Positions 23,301 through 31,481 of a DNA stretch of 42,390 bases are shown in pieces. The position numbers were made by a program, and so were the translations under genes. How positions within the stretch are numbered: the stretch's first letter is position 1; the number at the start of each line of letters is the position of its first letter. The notes under the pieces are model-generated. The model was not told the origin of the DNA. It ran no database searches and saw nothing but the letters and a program-made list of their open reading frames with translations. This DNA is from Bacillota bacterium. Its GTDB lineage: Bacteria; Bacillota; Clostridia; Peptostreptococcales; Anaerovoracaceae. The stretch lies in the NCBI GenBank assembly GCA_017437745.1, contig JAFRYI010000001.1, positions 1-42,390 of the forward strand, given 5' to 3'.

Positions 23301-25581
23301 GGCGGATTATCTTGCCGCTTGTGGTCTTGGGCAGTTCGTCCTTGAAGACCACTATGCGCGGATATTTGTAAGGCGCGGTGCGCTGCTTGACGTAGTCCTG
23401 GATCTCCTTCACGAGGGCAGGTGTTCCTTCCACGCCGTCTATCAGGACTATGCTGGCCTTTACGACCTGGCCGCGCACTTCGTCCGGAGCCGCGGATACT
23501 CCGCACTCCATGACGTAGGGCAGCTCCATTATTACGCTCTCAATCTCGAAAGGTCCGATGCGGTAGCCGGAGGACTTGATTACGTCGTCAGCGCGTCCCA
23601 CGTACCAGTAGAAACCGTCCTCGTCCTTCCAAGCCAAGTCTCCGGTGTGGAAGAGTCCGTCTCTCCATGTGGCAGCGGTCTCCTCGTCGTTCTTGTAGTA
23701 GCAGACCGAAAGTCCCGGAGGCATTCCGTTGGCGATGTTGATGACTATCTCTCCGGTGTCGCCGGCGGCTACCTCGCATCCGTCCTTGTCCACGATCTTT
23801 ATGTCGTAGATGGGCGCGGGCTTGCCCATGGAACCTATCTTATGCGGCGCTCCGACCATGTTGCCTATCAGCATGGTGCCTTCGGTCTGACCGAAACCTT
23901 CCATGATGCGAAGGCCGGTCGCCTTCTCGAACTGTCTGTAGACTTCCGGGTTGAGAGCTTCTCCCGCTGTGGTCATGTGCTTTACGGTGGAGAAATCGTA
24001 CCTGGAGATGTCCTGCTTTATCATCATGCGCAGCATCGTAGGCGGCGCGCAGAACGTCGTGATGTTGTATTTCTTGAACATCGGCAGGATCTTAGAAGCG
24101 TCGAAGCGGTCGAAGTCGTATACGAATATCGCGCCTTCAGCCAGCCACTGTCCGTAGATCTTGCCCCAGCCTGACTTTGCCCAGCCGGTGTCGGATATCG
24201 TAAGGTGCAACCCGTCCGGATCCACGGTCTGCCAGTACTTGGCGGTGTGGAAGTGACCGAGCGGGTGCTTGTAGTTGTGAGCCGCCATCTTGGGGTAGGA
24301 GGTGGTGCCGGACGTGAAGTATATCAGCATCAGATCGTCGCCGCAGGGGCTCTCGGCAGTCCTCTTGAAGTGGCTGCTGAACATGGTGTATTCGTTGTCG
24401 AAGGCGCGCCATCCCTCGCGCTCGCCGTTAACTATCAGCTTGTGCTTAAGGGAAGGGCAGTTCGCCGCGGCGATGTCCACCTGATGCGCCGTGTCCCCGT
24501 CCGCAGTGCAGACTATGGCCGTGGCGCCGGAGGCGTTGATCCTGTATTCTATGTCGTGAGCCATCAGCTGGTTGGAAGCAGGGATGGCTATAGCGCCCAG
24601 CTTTTCCAGACCCAGTATCGCGAACCAGAACTGGTAGTGGCGCTTAAGGATCAGCATTACGCGGTCGCCCTTCTTGATGCCCAGGGACTTGAAGTAGTTG
24701 GCGCACTGAGAAGATCCGCGCTTCATGTCGCGGAAGGTGAAGCGGCGCTCCGTCATGTCCTCGGAAATGTGGAGCATGGCCAGCTTGTCCGGATCCTTCT
24801 TGGCTATCTCGCCTACGACGTCGTAAGCGAAGTTGAACTTGTCCGTATTCTTGAACTTTATGGATGTGGGCGTTCCGTTCTCGTCCTCGGTAACGTCGAT
24901 GAACTTGTGCCATACGCGGGGCTGGTCGTCCACAACTCTGGGGCGCGGAGCCTCCTGTATGATGGGACGCGCGGCAAGCTCCGGTATGGGCTCTCCGGTC
25001 GGATTGAGTACTATTGCGTAGAATATGCAGTCCTCGCCGCCTACGGCTATCATTCCGTGAGGCGTGCCGGAGTTGTAGTACATGCTGTCTCCGGGGCCCA
25101 GGATCTCGGTATGGTTTCCTACCTGGACCTTAAGGTGTCCGTAGACCACTATGTCGCACTCCTGGCCGGCGTGGCTCGTAAGCTCTATCTCCTTTTTCTG
25201 CGCGGATTCGTCGTAGATGCTGCGCACGTAAAGGGGCTCGGCTATCCTGTTCTGGAAGGAGTAGGCGAGGTTGTAGTAGGTCATGCCGTGGGCCTGGGAT
25301 ATCTTCTGTCCGCCGCCCGCGCGAGTCATGGTGTACTGGCGCAGGTTGGGGCTCTCGCCCTCGATTATCTCCGTAACGTTAACGTTAAGGGCCAGAGCGC
25401 AGCGGTATATGAATGTGAAGTTAAGGTCTCTGTTTCCGGATTCGCAGGCTATGTATTCGTCCACGGAAACGTCGGTGGCGACCGCCATCTCTTCCGGCGT
25501 GCGTCCTTCCAGTTCCCTCAGCTCTTTGATTCGGCCTGCTATCTCCTGGATCTTAATGTCCAGACCGTTAAGATCGTTCAT
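23290..25581 (-). CDS. HTH-cupin-acyl-CoA synthetase fusion (copy 2)
   Basis: A 763-residue three-part protein. Residues about 10-70 are an XRE-type helix-turn-helix, about 110-190 a cupin with metal-type residues (SHAGQECDIVVYG, GDSMYYNSGTPHGMI), and about 230-763 an AMP-forming acyl-CoA synthetase of the medium-chain (MACS) kind. Catalytic motifs are YFTSGTTSYPKMAAH near residue 425, GFGQTEGT, YVGRADDVIKSSGYRIGP and the final PKTTSGKIIR lysine. It should activate a carboxylic acid to its CoA thioester in the cytosol; the HTH-cupin head suggests it also binds DNA or a ligand. GGAGAG precedes the ATG and TATAAT lies at 25619-25624 in an AT-rich leader. Paralogue of the gene at 25929. Confidence 0.92.
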   Translation of the reverse strand: MNDLNGLDIKIQEIAGRIKELRELEGRTPEEMAVATDVSVDEYIACESGNRDLNFTFIYRCALALNVNVTEIIEGESPNLRQYTMTRAGGGQKISQAHGMTYYNLAYSFQNRIAEPLYVRSIYDESAQKKEIELTSHAGQECDIVVYGHLKVQVGNHTEILGPGDSMYYNSGTPHGMIAVGGEDCIFYAIVLNPTGEPIPELAARPIIQEAPRPRVVDDQPRVWHKFIDVTEDENGTPTSIKFKNTDKFNFAYDVVGEIAKKDPDKLAMLHISEDMTERRFTFRDMKRGSSQCANYFKSLGIKKGDRVMLILKRHYQFWFAILGLEKLGAIAIPASNQLMAHDIEYRINASGATAIVCTADGDTAHQVDIAAANCPSLKHKLIVNGEREGWRAFDNEYTMFSSHFKRTAESPCGDDLMLIYFTSGTTSYPKMAAHNYKHPLGHFHTAKYWQTVDPDGLHLTISDTGWAKSGWGKIYGQWLAEGAIFVYDFDRFDASKILPMFKKYNITTFCAPPTMLRMMIKQDISRYDFSTVKHMTTAGEALNPEVYRQFEKATGLRIMEGFGQTEGTMLIGNMVGAPHKIGSMGKPAPIYDIKIVDKDGCEVAAGDTGEIVINIANGMPPGLSVCYYKNDEETAATWRDGLFHTGDLAWKDEDGFYWYVGRADDVIKSSGYRIGPFEIESVIMELPYVMECGVSAAPDEVRGQVVKASIVLIDGVEGTPALVKEIQDYVKQRTAPYKYPRIVVFKDELPKTTSGKIIRHAL

Positions 25582-25677
25582 GTAATCTCTCCGATTTCTT
25601 TTGTGTTATTAAATAAGTATTATATTACATCACACAAAAAAAGGAAATGTTTTTTATTATTATATAATAACTTATTA

Positions 25678-25914
25678 ATCTAAAATGTTTTCGTCTGATG
25701 CTGGAATGGGGACCCGCAGAAGGCGTTGCGCTGTCGTTTCTGCGCTTCGGCCGACGTGTAAAGCGGGACGGTCCGCTTTAGCGTGAGTTGCAAGAATCGA
25801 ATGGTAGATTCGCAGCAATTCTCACGCGTGCACTTAAGGCCGATGCAAAGAAACGTCTACAGCGCAGCCTTCGAGGACGAGCCCCTGAAAGCATTCAGCG
25901 AAAACATAGTTAGA
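25678..25914. repeat. Large imperfect palindrome (foldback element or structured RNA)
   Basis: The 347-base gap between the two HTH-cupin synthetase genes holds a 237-base imperfect palindrome. Outer arms share ATCTAA and ATGTTTTCG (25685-25693) against CGAAAACAT (25899-25907). Inner segments AAGGCGTTGCGCTGTCGTTT and GGCTGCGCTGTAGACGTTTC (second read on -) also pair. Two further hairpins sit in the middle: TAAAGCGG/CCGCTTTA (25759-25780) and GCGTGAG/CTCACGC (25781-25827). The whole can fold into a branched structure on either strand. No transposase, clear target duplication or terminator T tract was found. It shares the CCCGCAG-GGCG-type core with the 22383 repeats. Confidence 0.8.
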
Positions 25915-25928
25915 TATCGAATATGATG

Positions 25929-28199
25929 CTACAGCAGGTTGCGCTGGATCTTGCCGCTTATGGTCTTAGGCAGAGATTCGCGGAATTCCACTATTCGCGG
26001 ATACTTGTAAGGCGCGGTGTGCGTCTTTACGTAGTCCTGGATCTCCTTCTTGAGCTCTTCCGTAGGCTCCGTGCCCTTTACCAGCACGATGCAGGCCTTT
26101 ACGACCTGGCCGCGGACCTCGTCCGGGGCAGGGCATACGCCGCATTCCAGAACGTAGGGCAGCTCCATTATGACGCTCTCGATCTCGAACGGTCCGATGC
26201 GGTATCCGGAGGACTTGATGACGTCGTCCACGCGTCCCACGAACCAAAAGAATCCGTCCTCGTCCTTCCACGCCACGTCTCCTGTGTGGTAGTATCCGTC
26301 GTGCCATGCTCTCTTCGTGGCTTCTTCATCCCTGTAGTAGCCCTTGAACAGGCCGCAGGGGATGCCGTTCTGCGTGTTGATGCAGATCTCGCCGGGTTCG
26401 CCGACGGGGGCCTCGTTGCCGTCGTGGTTAAGTATGCGTACGTCGTAGAGCGGCATGGGTTTGCCCATGGATCCCAGCTTGTGGGTGCCGCCTATCAGGT
26501 TTCCTATGGTAAGCGTGGTCTCGGTCTGGCCGTAGCCTTCCATTATCTGAAGCCCTGTGGCCTTCTCGAACAGCTTGTAGACCTCCGGGTTGAGCGCTTC
26601 GCCTGCAGTCGTCATGTGGACCACGGAGGAGAGGTCGTACTTGGAGATGTCTTCTCTTATGAGCATCCTGAGCATGGTCGGGGGAGCGCAGAACGTCTTG
26701 ATGTTGTATTTCGCGAACATCGGAAGGATCTCTTCCGCCTTGAAACGGTCGAAATCGTATACGAATACCGCGCATTCCTGCATCCACTGTCCGTAGAGCT
26801 TGCCCCACAGGGACTTGCCCCAGCCGGTCTCGGAGATGGTGAAGTGCAGACCGTCTTCGTACGCGCCGTGCCAGTTCTTCGCGGTGTGATAATGTCCCAG
26901 GGCGTACTTGTAGGAATGGTCAGCCAGTCTGGGATAGCCGGTAGTGCCGGAGGTGAAGAACATCACCATGGAGTCGTTGCCGCAGGGTGTGTCTTCCGTC
27001 CTGTAGAAGTGGGCGCTGTAGAGGCCGTACTCCTCGTCGAAGTTCCTCCATCCTTCGCGCTCTCCGCCGACAAGGATCTTTATCTCCAGTTCCGGGCAGG
27101 TCTTTTCTGCCGATTCCACGTGCTGCGGAACGTTGTCGTCAGCGGTGGCGATTATGGCCTTAACTCCTGCCTTCTGGAACCTGTATTCGAAGTCGTGAGG
27201 CTGCAGCTGGGCCGTGGCCGGAATGGCTACCGCGCCGAGCTTGTGCAGTCCCAGCATGGCGAACCAGAACTGGTAGTGGCGCTTCAGCACCAGCATCACC
27301 TTGTCGCCTTTTTTGATGCCGAGGGACTTGAAGTAGTTCGCGCACTGCGCGGACGCTCTCTTCATCTGGCGGAAGGTGAACTTCCTCTCCACTCCGTGCT
27401 TGTCTATGTGGATCATGGCCAGCTTGTCGGCCTCGCGCTTGGAGATGGCGTCCACTATGTCGAAGGCGAAGTTGAACTTGTCTTCGTTCTTGAAGGTGAT
27501 CTTCGTGAGCATGCCGTTCCCGTCGGTCTCCGTCTCCACGAAGTTGTCGATGGCAAGCTTTCTGCTCTGTATCTTGGAAGGGATGAGGGTGTCGCGGATC
27601 TGGGTCTCGCGGATGTTGCTGCCGCCGGCCACTACTATCGCGATGAATACGCAGTCGCGTCCGTCCACGGCTATCATGCCGTGGGGCAGGGAAGAGTTGT
27701 AGAATATGCTGTCGCCCTCGGACAGGTACTCCACGTTGTCTCCGATCTGGAACTTAAGGCGTCCGCTGACCACGAAGTCGAACTCCTGGCCGGAGTGCTT
27801 GGTGGTGTGTATCGGCTTGTCCTGAAGCTCTTCGTTGTACTGGTAGGTAACGTAGTAGGGCTCAGCGAGCTTGTTTACGAACCACGGCGCCATGTTCTGG
27901 ATGTCGATGCCGTCTTCTTTCGCGGTGTTCACGCCGTGTCCCTTGCGGGTGACGGTGTAAGTTGAGAGCTTGGCGCTGCGTCCTTCCAGAAGATCCGCCA
28001 TGCCTACGCCGTAAGCCAGCGCGCACTTGTGGATGAACGTGAACGGAAGGTCAACGGTTCCGGATTCGTACTGCAGATACTGTTCTTCTGATACCTCCGT
28101 CTTTTCCGCCATCTCCGCGGCGGAGAAGCCCATGATCTCGCGCATCTCCTTGATACGCAGAGCTACCTCCATAAGATTTCCCTCTGTCTGTGCTGTCAT
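25929..28199 (-). CDS. HTH-cupin-acyl-CoA synthetase fusion (copy 1), T-box controlled
   Basis: A 756-residue protein with the same layout as its neighbour: XRE-type helix-turn-helix (about 8-70, EVALRIKEMREIMGFSAAEM), cupin (about 110-190, TKHSGQEFDFVVSG and SLPHGMIAV), then a medium-chain-type acyl-CoA synthetase. Motifs: FFTSGTTGYPRLADH near residue 415, where the usual loop Lys is Arg, GYGQTETT, FVGRVDDVIKSSGYRIGP and PKTISGKIQR. It should make an acyl-CoA from a carboxylic acid. The ATG at 28199 has AAAGGA upstream; a second ATG at 28172 is also plausible. Expression is under a T-box riboswitch, unusual for this enzyme class and pointing to a role in making an amino acid. Confidence 0.92.
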   Translation of the reverse strand: MTAQTEGNLMEVALRIKEMREIMGFSAAEMAEKTEVSEEQYLQYESGTVDLPFTFIHKCALAYGVGMADLLEGRSAKLSTYTVTRKGHGVNTAKEDGIDIQNMAPWFVNKLAEPYYVTYQYNEELQDKPIHTTKHSGQEFDFVVSGRLKFQIGDNVEYLSEGDSIFYNSSLPHGMIAVDGRDCVFIAIVVAGGSNIRETQIRDTLIPSKIQSRKLAIDNFVETETDGNGMLTKITFKNEDKFNFAFDIVDAISKREADKLAMIHIDKHGVERKFTFRQMKRASAQCANYFKSLGIKKGDKVMLVLKRHYQFWFAMLGLHKLGAVAIPATAQLQPHDFEYRFQKAGVKAIIATADDNVPQHVESAEKTCPELEIKILVGGEREGWRNFDEEYGLYSAHFYRTEDTPCGNDSMVMFFTSGTTGYPRLADHSYKYALGHYHTAKNWHGAYEDGLHFTISETGWGKSLWGKLYGQWMQECAVFVYDFDRFKAEEILPMFAKYNIKTFCAPPTMLRMLIREDISKYDLSSVVHMTTAGEALNPEVYKLFEKATGLQIMEGYGQTETTLTIGNLIGGTHKLGSMGKPMPLYDVRILNHDGNEAPVGEPGEICINTQNGIPCGLFKGYYRDEEATKRAWHDGYYHTGDVAWKDEDGFFWFVGRVDDVIKSSGYRIGPFEIESVIMELPYVLECGVCPAPDEVRGQVVKACIVLVKGTEPTEELKKEIQDYVKTHTAPYKYPRIVEFRESLPKTISGKIQRNLL

Positions 28200-28261
28200 T
28201 TTTATCCTTTCCGGGCGCCTTTTCTCCGGCGCTTTATACGGGCGCGGCAGCGATGGTCCTG

Positions 28262-28556
28262 CAAAAAACAAAGCCCGTCTCAAAACGATAACGCATTGAG
28301 ACGAGCGTATAATACACCCGCGGTACCACTCAATTTGCCATGCCGTAAAGCACGGCCTCTCTGCGGGGTCCATCAACCCCTGTGCGTTAACGCAGCCTCA
28401 CGGAAGGAGCCTAGTAGGTGATAGTCCTTTCGGTCCTCCGGCTCGGAGGTGATGGGCCGTTGGAGATCTTTTCGATGGCTTGCAGCAACCGCCAACTCTC
28501 TTCAGAAAAGTGTTCTCCGGCCGTCCTCGTCACAGCCTTTAGAGAATATATAATTT
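28262..28556 (-). promoter_or_regulatory. T-box riboswitch leader (candidate Ile specifier)
   Basis: Read on the minus strand. Stem I begins GTGACGAGGACGG and has the conserved distal part AGAGAGTTGGCGGTTGCTGC. The antiterminator carries the T-box core TGAGTGGTACCGCGG (about 28316-28330), flanked by ATTGAG/CTCAAT arms. The competing terminator is CGTCTCAA..TTGAGACG followed by TTTGTTTTTT, ending near 28263. TGGT in the bulge pairs with tRNA ending ACCA, consistent with tRNA-Ile. In the specifier loop the sequence GGCCCATCACCTCC offers AUC (28451-28453) as best specifier; another register is possible. The leader ends 63 bases before the acyl-CoA synthetase start. Confidence 0.93.
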
Positions 28557-28561
28557 CCACA

Positions 28562-28590
28562 ATGTTAGCACTGTTGAGTTTGTTTGTCAA
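28562..28590 (-). promoter_or_regulatory. Promoter of the T-box transcript
   Basis: On the minus strand, TTGACA at 28585-28590 and TAACAT at 28562-28567 with a 17-base spacer, immediately after the stop of the small membrane protein gene. The transcript would begin near 28555, at the 5' edge of T-box stem I. Confidence 0.65.
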
Positions 28591-28597
28591 CAACAAT

Positions 28598-28996
28598 TCA
28601 GCCGGCTTCGCCGCTTTCTCCTCCGGAGCTGTCGCCGGAATCTGAGCAGCCGTCTCCGCCGTATTCTCCGCCGCCTTCGCTGCCTTCGTATTCCTCGGAA
28701 AGGCCTTCGGTGTATTCCTCCGCTATGTCTTCCTGTTCTTCGCCGGAACTGATCTGCGGGGACGCTTCCTCTTTCTCGTTCTGCTTCTTATCCTTTGTGA
28801 AGCCGACGGTGATCATGCCCCATTCGATGATGCCTATGAAGGCAAGGACGATGAAGTCCGAGTGCAGTTCGTCGAAGGTCCTGCCTGCCGTCATGTCCTT
28901 GATTATGCTGTACAGCATGTACAGGAATCCGGCTCCGAAAAGCACGGCGGCTATCTTAGCGTCTCTTTTGGATAATGGTTTGAACAGTTTATGCAT
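28598..28996 (-). CDS. Small two-helix membrane protein with acidic Gly/Ser/Glu tail
   Basis: A 132-residue protein with two transmembrane helices (AAVLFGAGFLYMLYSII and FIVLAFIGIIEWGMITVGF). A basic stretch and a low-complexity acidic tail follow (EEYEGSEGGGEYGGDG and similar, to the end). The tail lacks recognisable domains. Its start overlaps the stop of the TIM-barrel/acyl-CoA synthetase gene by 8 bases, so it is coupled to it. The function is unknown; a membrane tether or an accessory to transport of the synthetase's substrate acid would be speculation. Confidence 0.72.
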   Translation of the reverse strand: MHKLFKPLSKRDAKIAAVLFGAGFLYMLYSIIKDMTAGRTFDELHSDFIVLAFIGIIEWGMITVGFTKDKKQNEKEEASPQISSGEEQEDIAEEYTEGLSEEYEGSEGGGEYGGDGCSDSGDSSGGESGEAG

Positions 28997-31481
28997 TGTC
29001 CGGCGTCTCCAGTCCCAGTTTTCTTACTGCGTCTTCGCGCATCTTGTATTTAAGGATCTTTCCGGCTGCGTTCATCGGGAAGGAATCCACGAAACTAATA
29101 TACCTTGGAACCTTGTGGCGCGCAAGCCTTTCCATGCAGAACTGCTTGATGTCTTCTTCGGTAGCCGTGCTGCCCTCGTGTAGCACTATGCAGGCCATGG
29201 CTTCCTCGCCGTACTTTTTGTCCGGAACGCCTATTACCTGAACGTCCTTGACGTCCGGGTATGTGTAGAGGAACTCCTCTATCTCCTTGGGATAAAGGTT
29301 CTCTCCGCCGCGTATTATCATGTCCTTAAGACGTCCTGTTACGCGGTAGTTTCCGTCCGCGTCGCGGCAGACAAGATCTCCTGAGTGCAGCCAGCCGTCC
29401 GCGTCCACGGTCTCCACCGTGGCTTCGGGCATCTTGTAGTAGCCTTTCATTGTGTTGTAACCGCGGCTGCAGAACTCGCCGTTGACTCCGTCCGGGACTT
29501 CTTCGCCGGTCTCCGGGTCTATTACCTTGCACTGAACGTGGGGGAAAGCGTATCCTACGGTCTCCGTGCGCAGCGTAAGATCGTCGGTCCAGGCGGACAT
29601 CGTGCTTCCGGGGGAGCTCTCGGTCTGTCCGTAGACGCTTACTATTCCGGTCATGTTCATCTCGTCCGGCTGAGCGGCGCGGCGCATAAGTTCGGGCGGG
29701 CATCCGGAGCCTGCCATTATGCCTGTGCGCATGTGCGAGAAGTCCGTCTTGCGGTAGTTCGGGTGGTTGAACATGGCTATGAACATGGTCGGCACGCCGT
29801 TGAAGCAGGTTATCTTCTCCTGGTCTATGCACGCCAGCGAGGCCTTTGCCGAGAAATAGGGCATGGGGCTCATCGTAGTTCCGTGAGTCATGGAGGACGT
29901 CATGGAGAGCACCATTCCGAAGCAGTGGAACATCGGTACCTGTATCATCATGCGGTCCGCTGTGGACAGACCCATGCGGTCGCCTATGCACTTGCCGTTA
30001 TTGACCACGTTGTAGTGGGTGAGCATTACGCCCTTGGGGAAACCGGTGGTACCGGAAGTGTACTGCATGTTGCAAACGTCGTTGGTCTTTACCCTGGCGG
30101 CCATGCGGAGTATCTCCTCGCGGGGCACCAGAGGCGCGCGTTCCATGGCTTCCTCGAAGGTGAGGCAGCCGGGATCCTTGTAGCCTACGGTAATGACGTT
30201 GCGCAGGAACGGGAGACGCTTGCAGTGCAGCGGTTCTCCGGCCTTGCTATCCTTTATCTCCGGGCAGAGCTCGTTGATTATCTGCCTGTAGTCGGAGTCC
30301 AGGGCGGACTCTATCATAACTATCGTGTGAGTGTCCGACTGGCGGAACAGGTACTCTGCCTCGTGGATCTTGTACGCGGTGTTAACGGTAACAAGTACCG
30401 CGCCTATCTTGGTGGTCGCCCAGAAGGTTATGTACCAGGCCGGAACGTTCGTGGCCCAGATGGCTACCTTGCTGCCGGCCTTTACGCCCAGCGATACCAG
30501 GGCCCTCGCGAAGTTGTCCACGTCGTCGCGGAACTGCTCGTAGGTGCGTGTGTAGTCCAGAGTAGTGTATTTGAAGGCGTACTGGTTCGGGAACTCCTCC
30601 ACCACGCGGTCCAGGACCTGAGGGAAGGTGAGGTCTATCAGTTCGTCCTTCTTCCAGATGTATTCGCCCGTGCCGTCGTGGTTCAGATAGAGCGTGCGGC
30701 GGTTGCTCCGAGTGCTCTCGAAACGGCTCATGTAGCTTACGAAGTGAGGGAAGATGATGCTGTAGTCCGAAAGCTCAGTCTCCCAGTCCGGCTTCCATTC
30801 CAGCGAAACGAAGCCCGCGTAGTCTATGGACGACAGGGCGCGCATCATCTCGTCTATCGGAAGGTAGCCTTCGCCTATCAGGCAGTAGCGGCCGTTCTTG
30901 TCTCCGTCGCGCAGATGTACGTGCTTTACGTATCCGCCGAGGTTCTTTATCGTGGTATCCGCGCTCTCGCCGGATTCGAAGTGCGTGTGGTGCATGTCCC
31001 AGAGCACTGCAAGATCGTCGTCCGCGAAACCGTCCAGCATTGCGGCCAGACGGGCGGTATCAGAGTATATGCCCTTGGTCTTTATGAGCACGGTCACCCC
31101 GGCTTCTTTCGCCGCGGGAAGGATCCTTGAAATGACGGCCCTGGCGATGTCTTCCTGTTCGGACATCACTTCCGCGCTTACGTAGCGCACGCGCATGTTT
31201 CCGGCGGTGTCTATGGTCCGGAGCATGATCTCTTCCGCGCCTGACTTGGTAAGATCCGCGGATGTATCCAGGCAGACGACCTCTACGCCGCTGTCCCTTA
31301 AGGAACGCATGGTGGCGTTCATGTTGTATGCGTGCAGAGGGGCGTTCTTTTCGAAGAGCTCCGGATGCTTGTGAAGGTCGTACAGTTCTATGCCTTTAAA
31401 ACGCATCTCGGAGGCGGCGCCCAGAAGCTCCTCCGCGGGCAGGAAGTACCAGCCCCTTGTGGAATACGAGAGCTTCATCAT
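28989..31481 (-). CDS. TIM-barrel (sugar isomerase-like)/acyl-CoA synthetase fusion
   Basis: An 830-residue fusion. Residues 1-250 form a xylose-isomerase-like TIM barrel (GWYFLPAEELLGAASEMRFK, LAVLWDMHHTHFES, VKHVHLRDGD, FVSLEWKPDWE). Its first metal-ligand position, usually Glu in LIETHG-like motifs, is K134 (LIKTKG), while D162, H188 and E228 remain. Residues about 290-830 are an AMP-forming acyl-CoA synthetase: MQYTSGTTGFPKGVML near 473, VYGQTESSPG, SGDLVCRDADG, TGRLKDMIIRGGENLYP and NAAGKILKYK. It begins ATGATG, overlapping the stop of the isopropylmalate-synthase-like gene. It resembles fatty-acid-type ligases more than the HTH-cupin enzymes do. Confidence 0.9.
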   Translation of the reverse strand: MMKLSYSTRGWYFLPAEELLGAASEMRFKGIELYDLHKHPELFEKNAPLHAYNMNATMRSLRDSGVEVVCLDTSADLTKSGAEEIMLRTIDTAGNMRVRYVSAEVMSEQEDIARAVISRILPAAKEAGVTVLIKTKGIYSDTARLAAMLDGFADDDLAVLWDMHHTHFESGESADTTIKNLGGYVKHVHLRDGDKNGRYCLIGEGYLPIDEMMRALSSIDYAGFVSLEWKPDWETELSDYSIIFPHFVSYMSRFESTRSNRRTLYLNHDGTGEYIWKKDELIDLTFPQVLDRVVEEFPNQYAFKYTTLDYTRTYEQFRDDVDNFARALVSLGVKAGSKVAIWATNVPAWYITFWATTKIGAVLVTVNTAYKIHEAEYLFRQSDTHTIVMIESALDSDYRQIINELCPEIKDSKAGEPLHCKRLPFLRNVITVGYKDPGCLTFEEAMERAPLVPREEILRMAARVKTNDVCNMQYTSGTTGFPKGVMLTHYNVVNNGKCIGDRMGLSTADRMMIQVPMFHCFGMVLSMTSSMTHGTTMSPMPYFSAKASLACIDQEKITCFNGVPTMFIAMFNHPNYRKTDFSHMRTGIMAGSGCPPELMRRAAQPDEMNMTGIVSVYGQTESSPGSTMSAWTDDLTLRTETVGYAFPHVQCKVIDPETGEEVPDGVNGEFCSRGYNTMKGYYKMPEATVETVDADGWLHSGDLVCRDADGNYRVTGRLKDMIIRGGENLYPKEIEEFLYTYPDVKDVQVIGVPDKKYGEEAMACIVLHEGSTATEEDIKQFCMERLARHKVPRYISFVDSFPMNAAGKILKYKMREDAVRKLGLETPDNA

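Noticed and set aside
25678-25914. A second, degraded T-box in front of copy 2
   Set aside because: No GGTACCGCG core, no stem I signature and no terminator T tract could be found on either strand.
28420-28422. Second ATC triplet (GGACTATCACC) as the T-box specifier
   Set aside because: It lies downstream of the closed stem I and fits the stem II region; the triplet at 28451-28453 sits opposite the stem I loop. Both would give Ile, so the reading does not change.
19817-31130. Several long + open frames (such as 19817-21235, 21048-22367, 24205-25683, 25923-27965 and 29385-31130)
   Set aside because: They are shadows of the minus-strand VOR, ATPase and synthetase genes; their translations show no family motifs and no ribosome binding sites.
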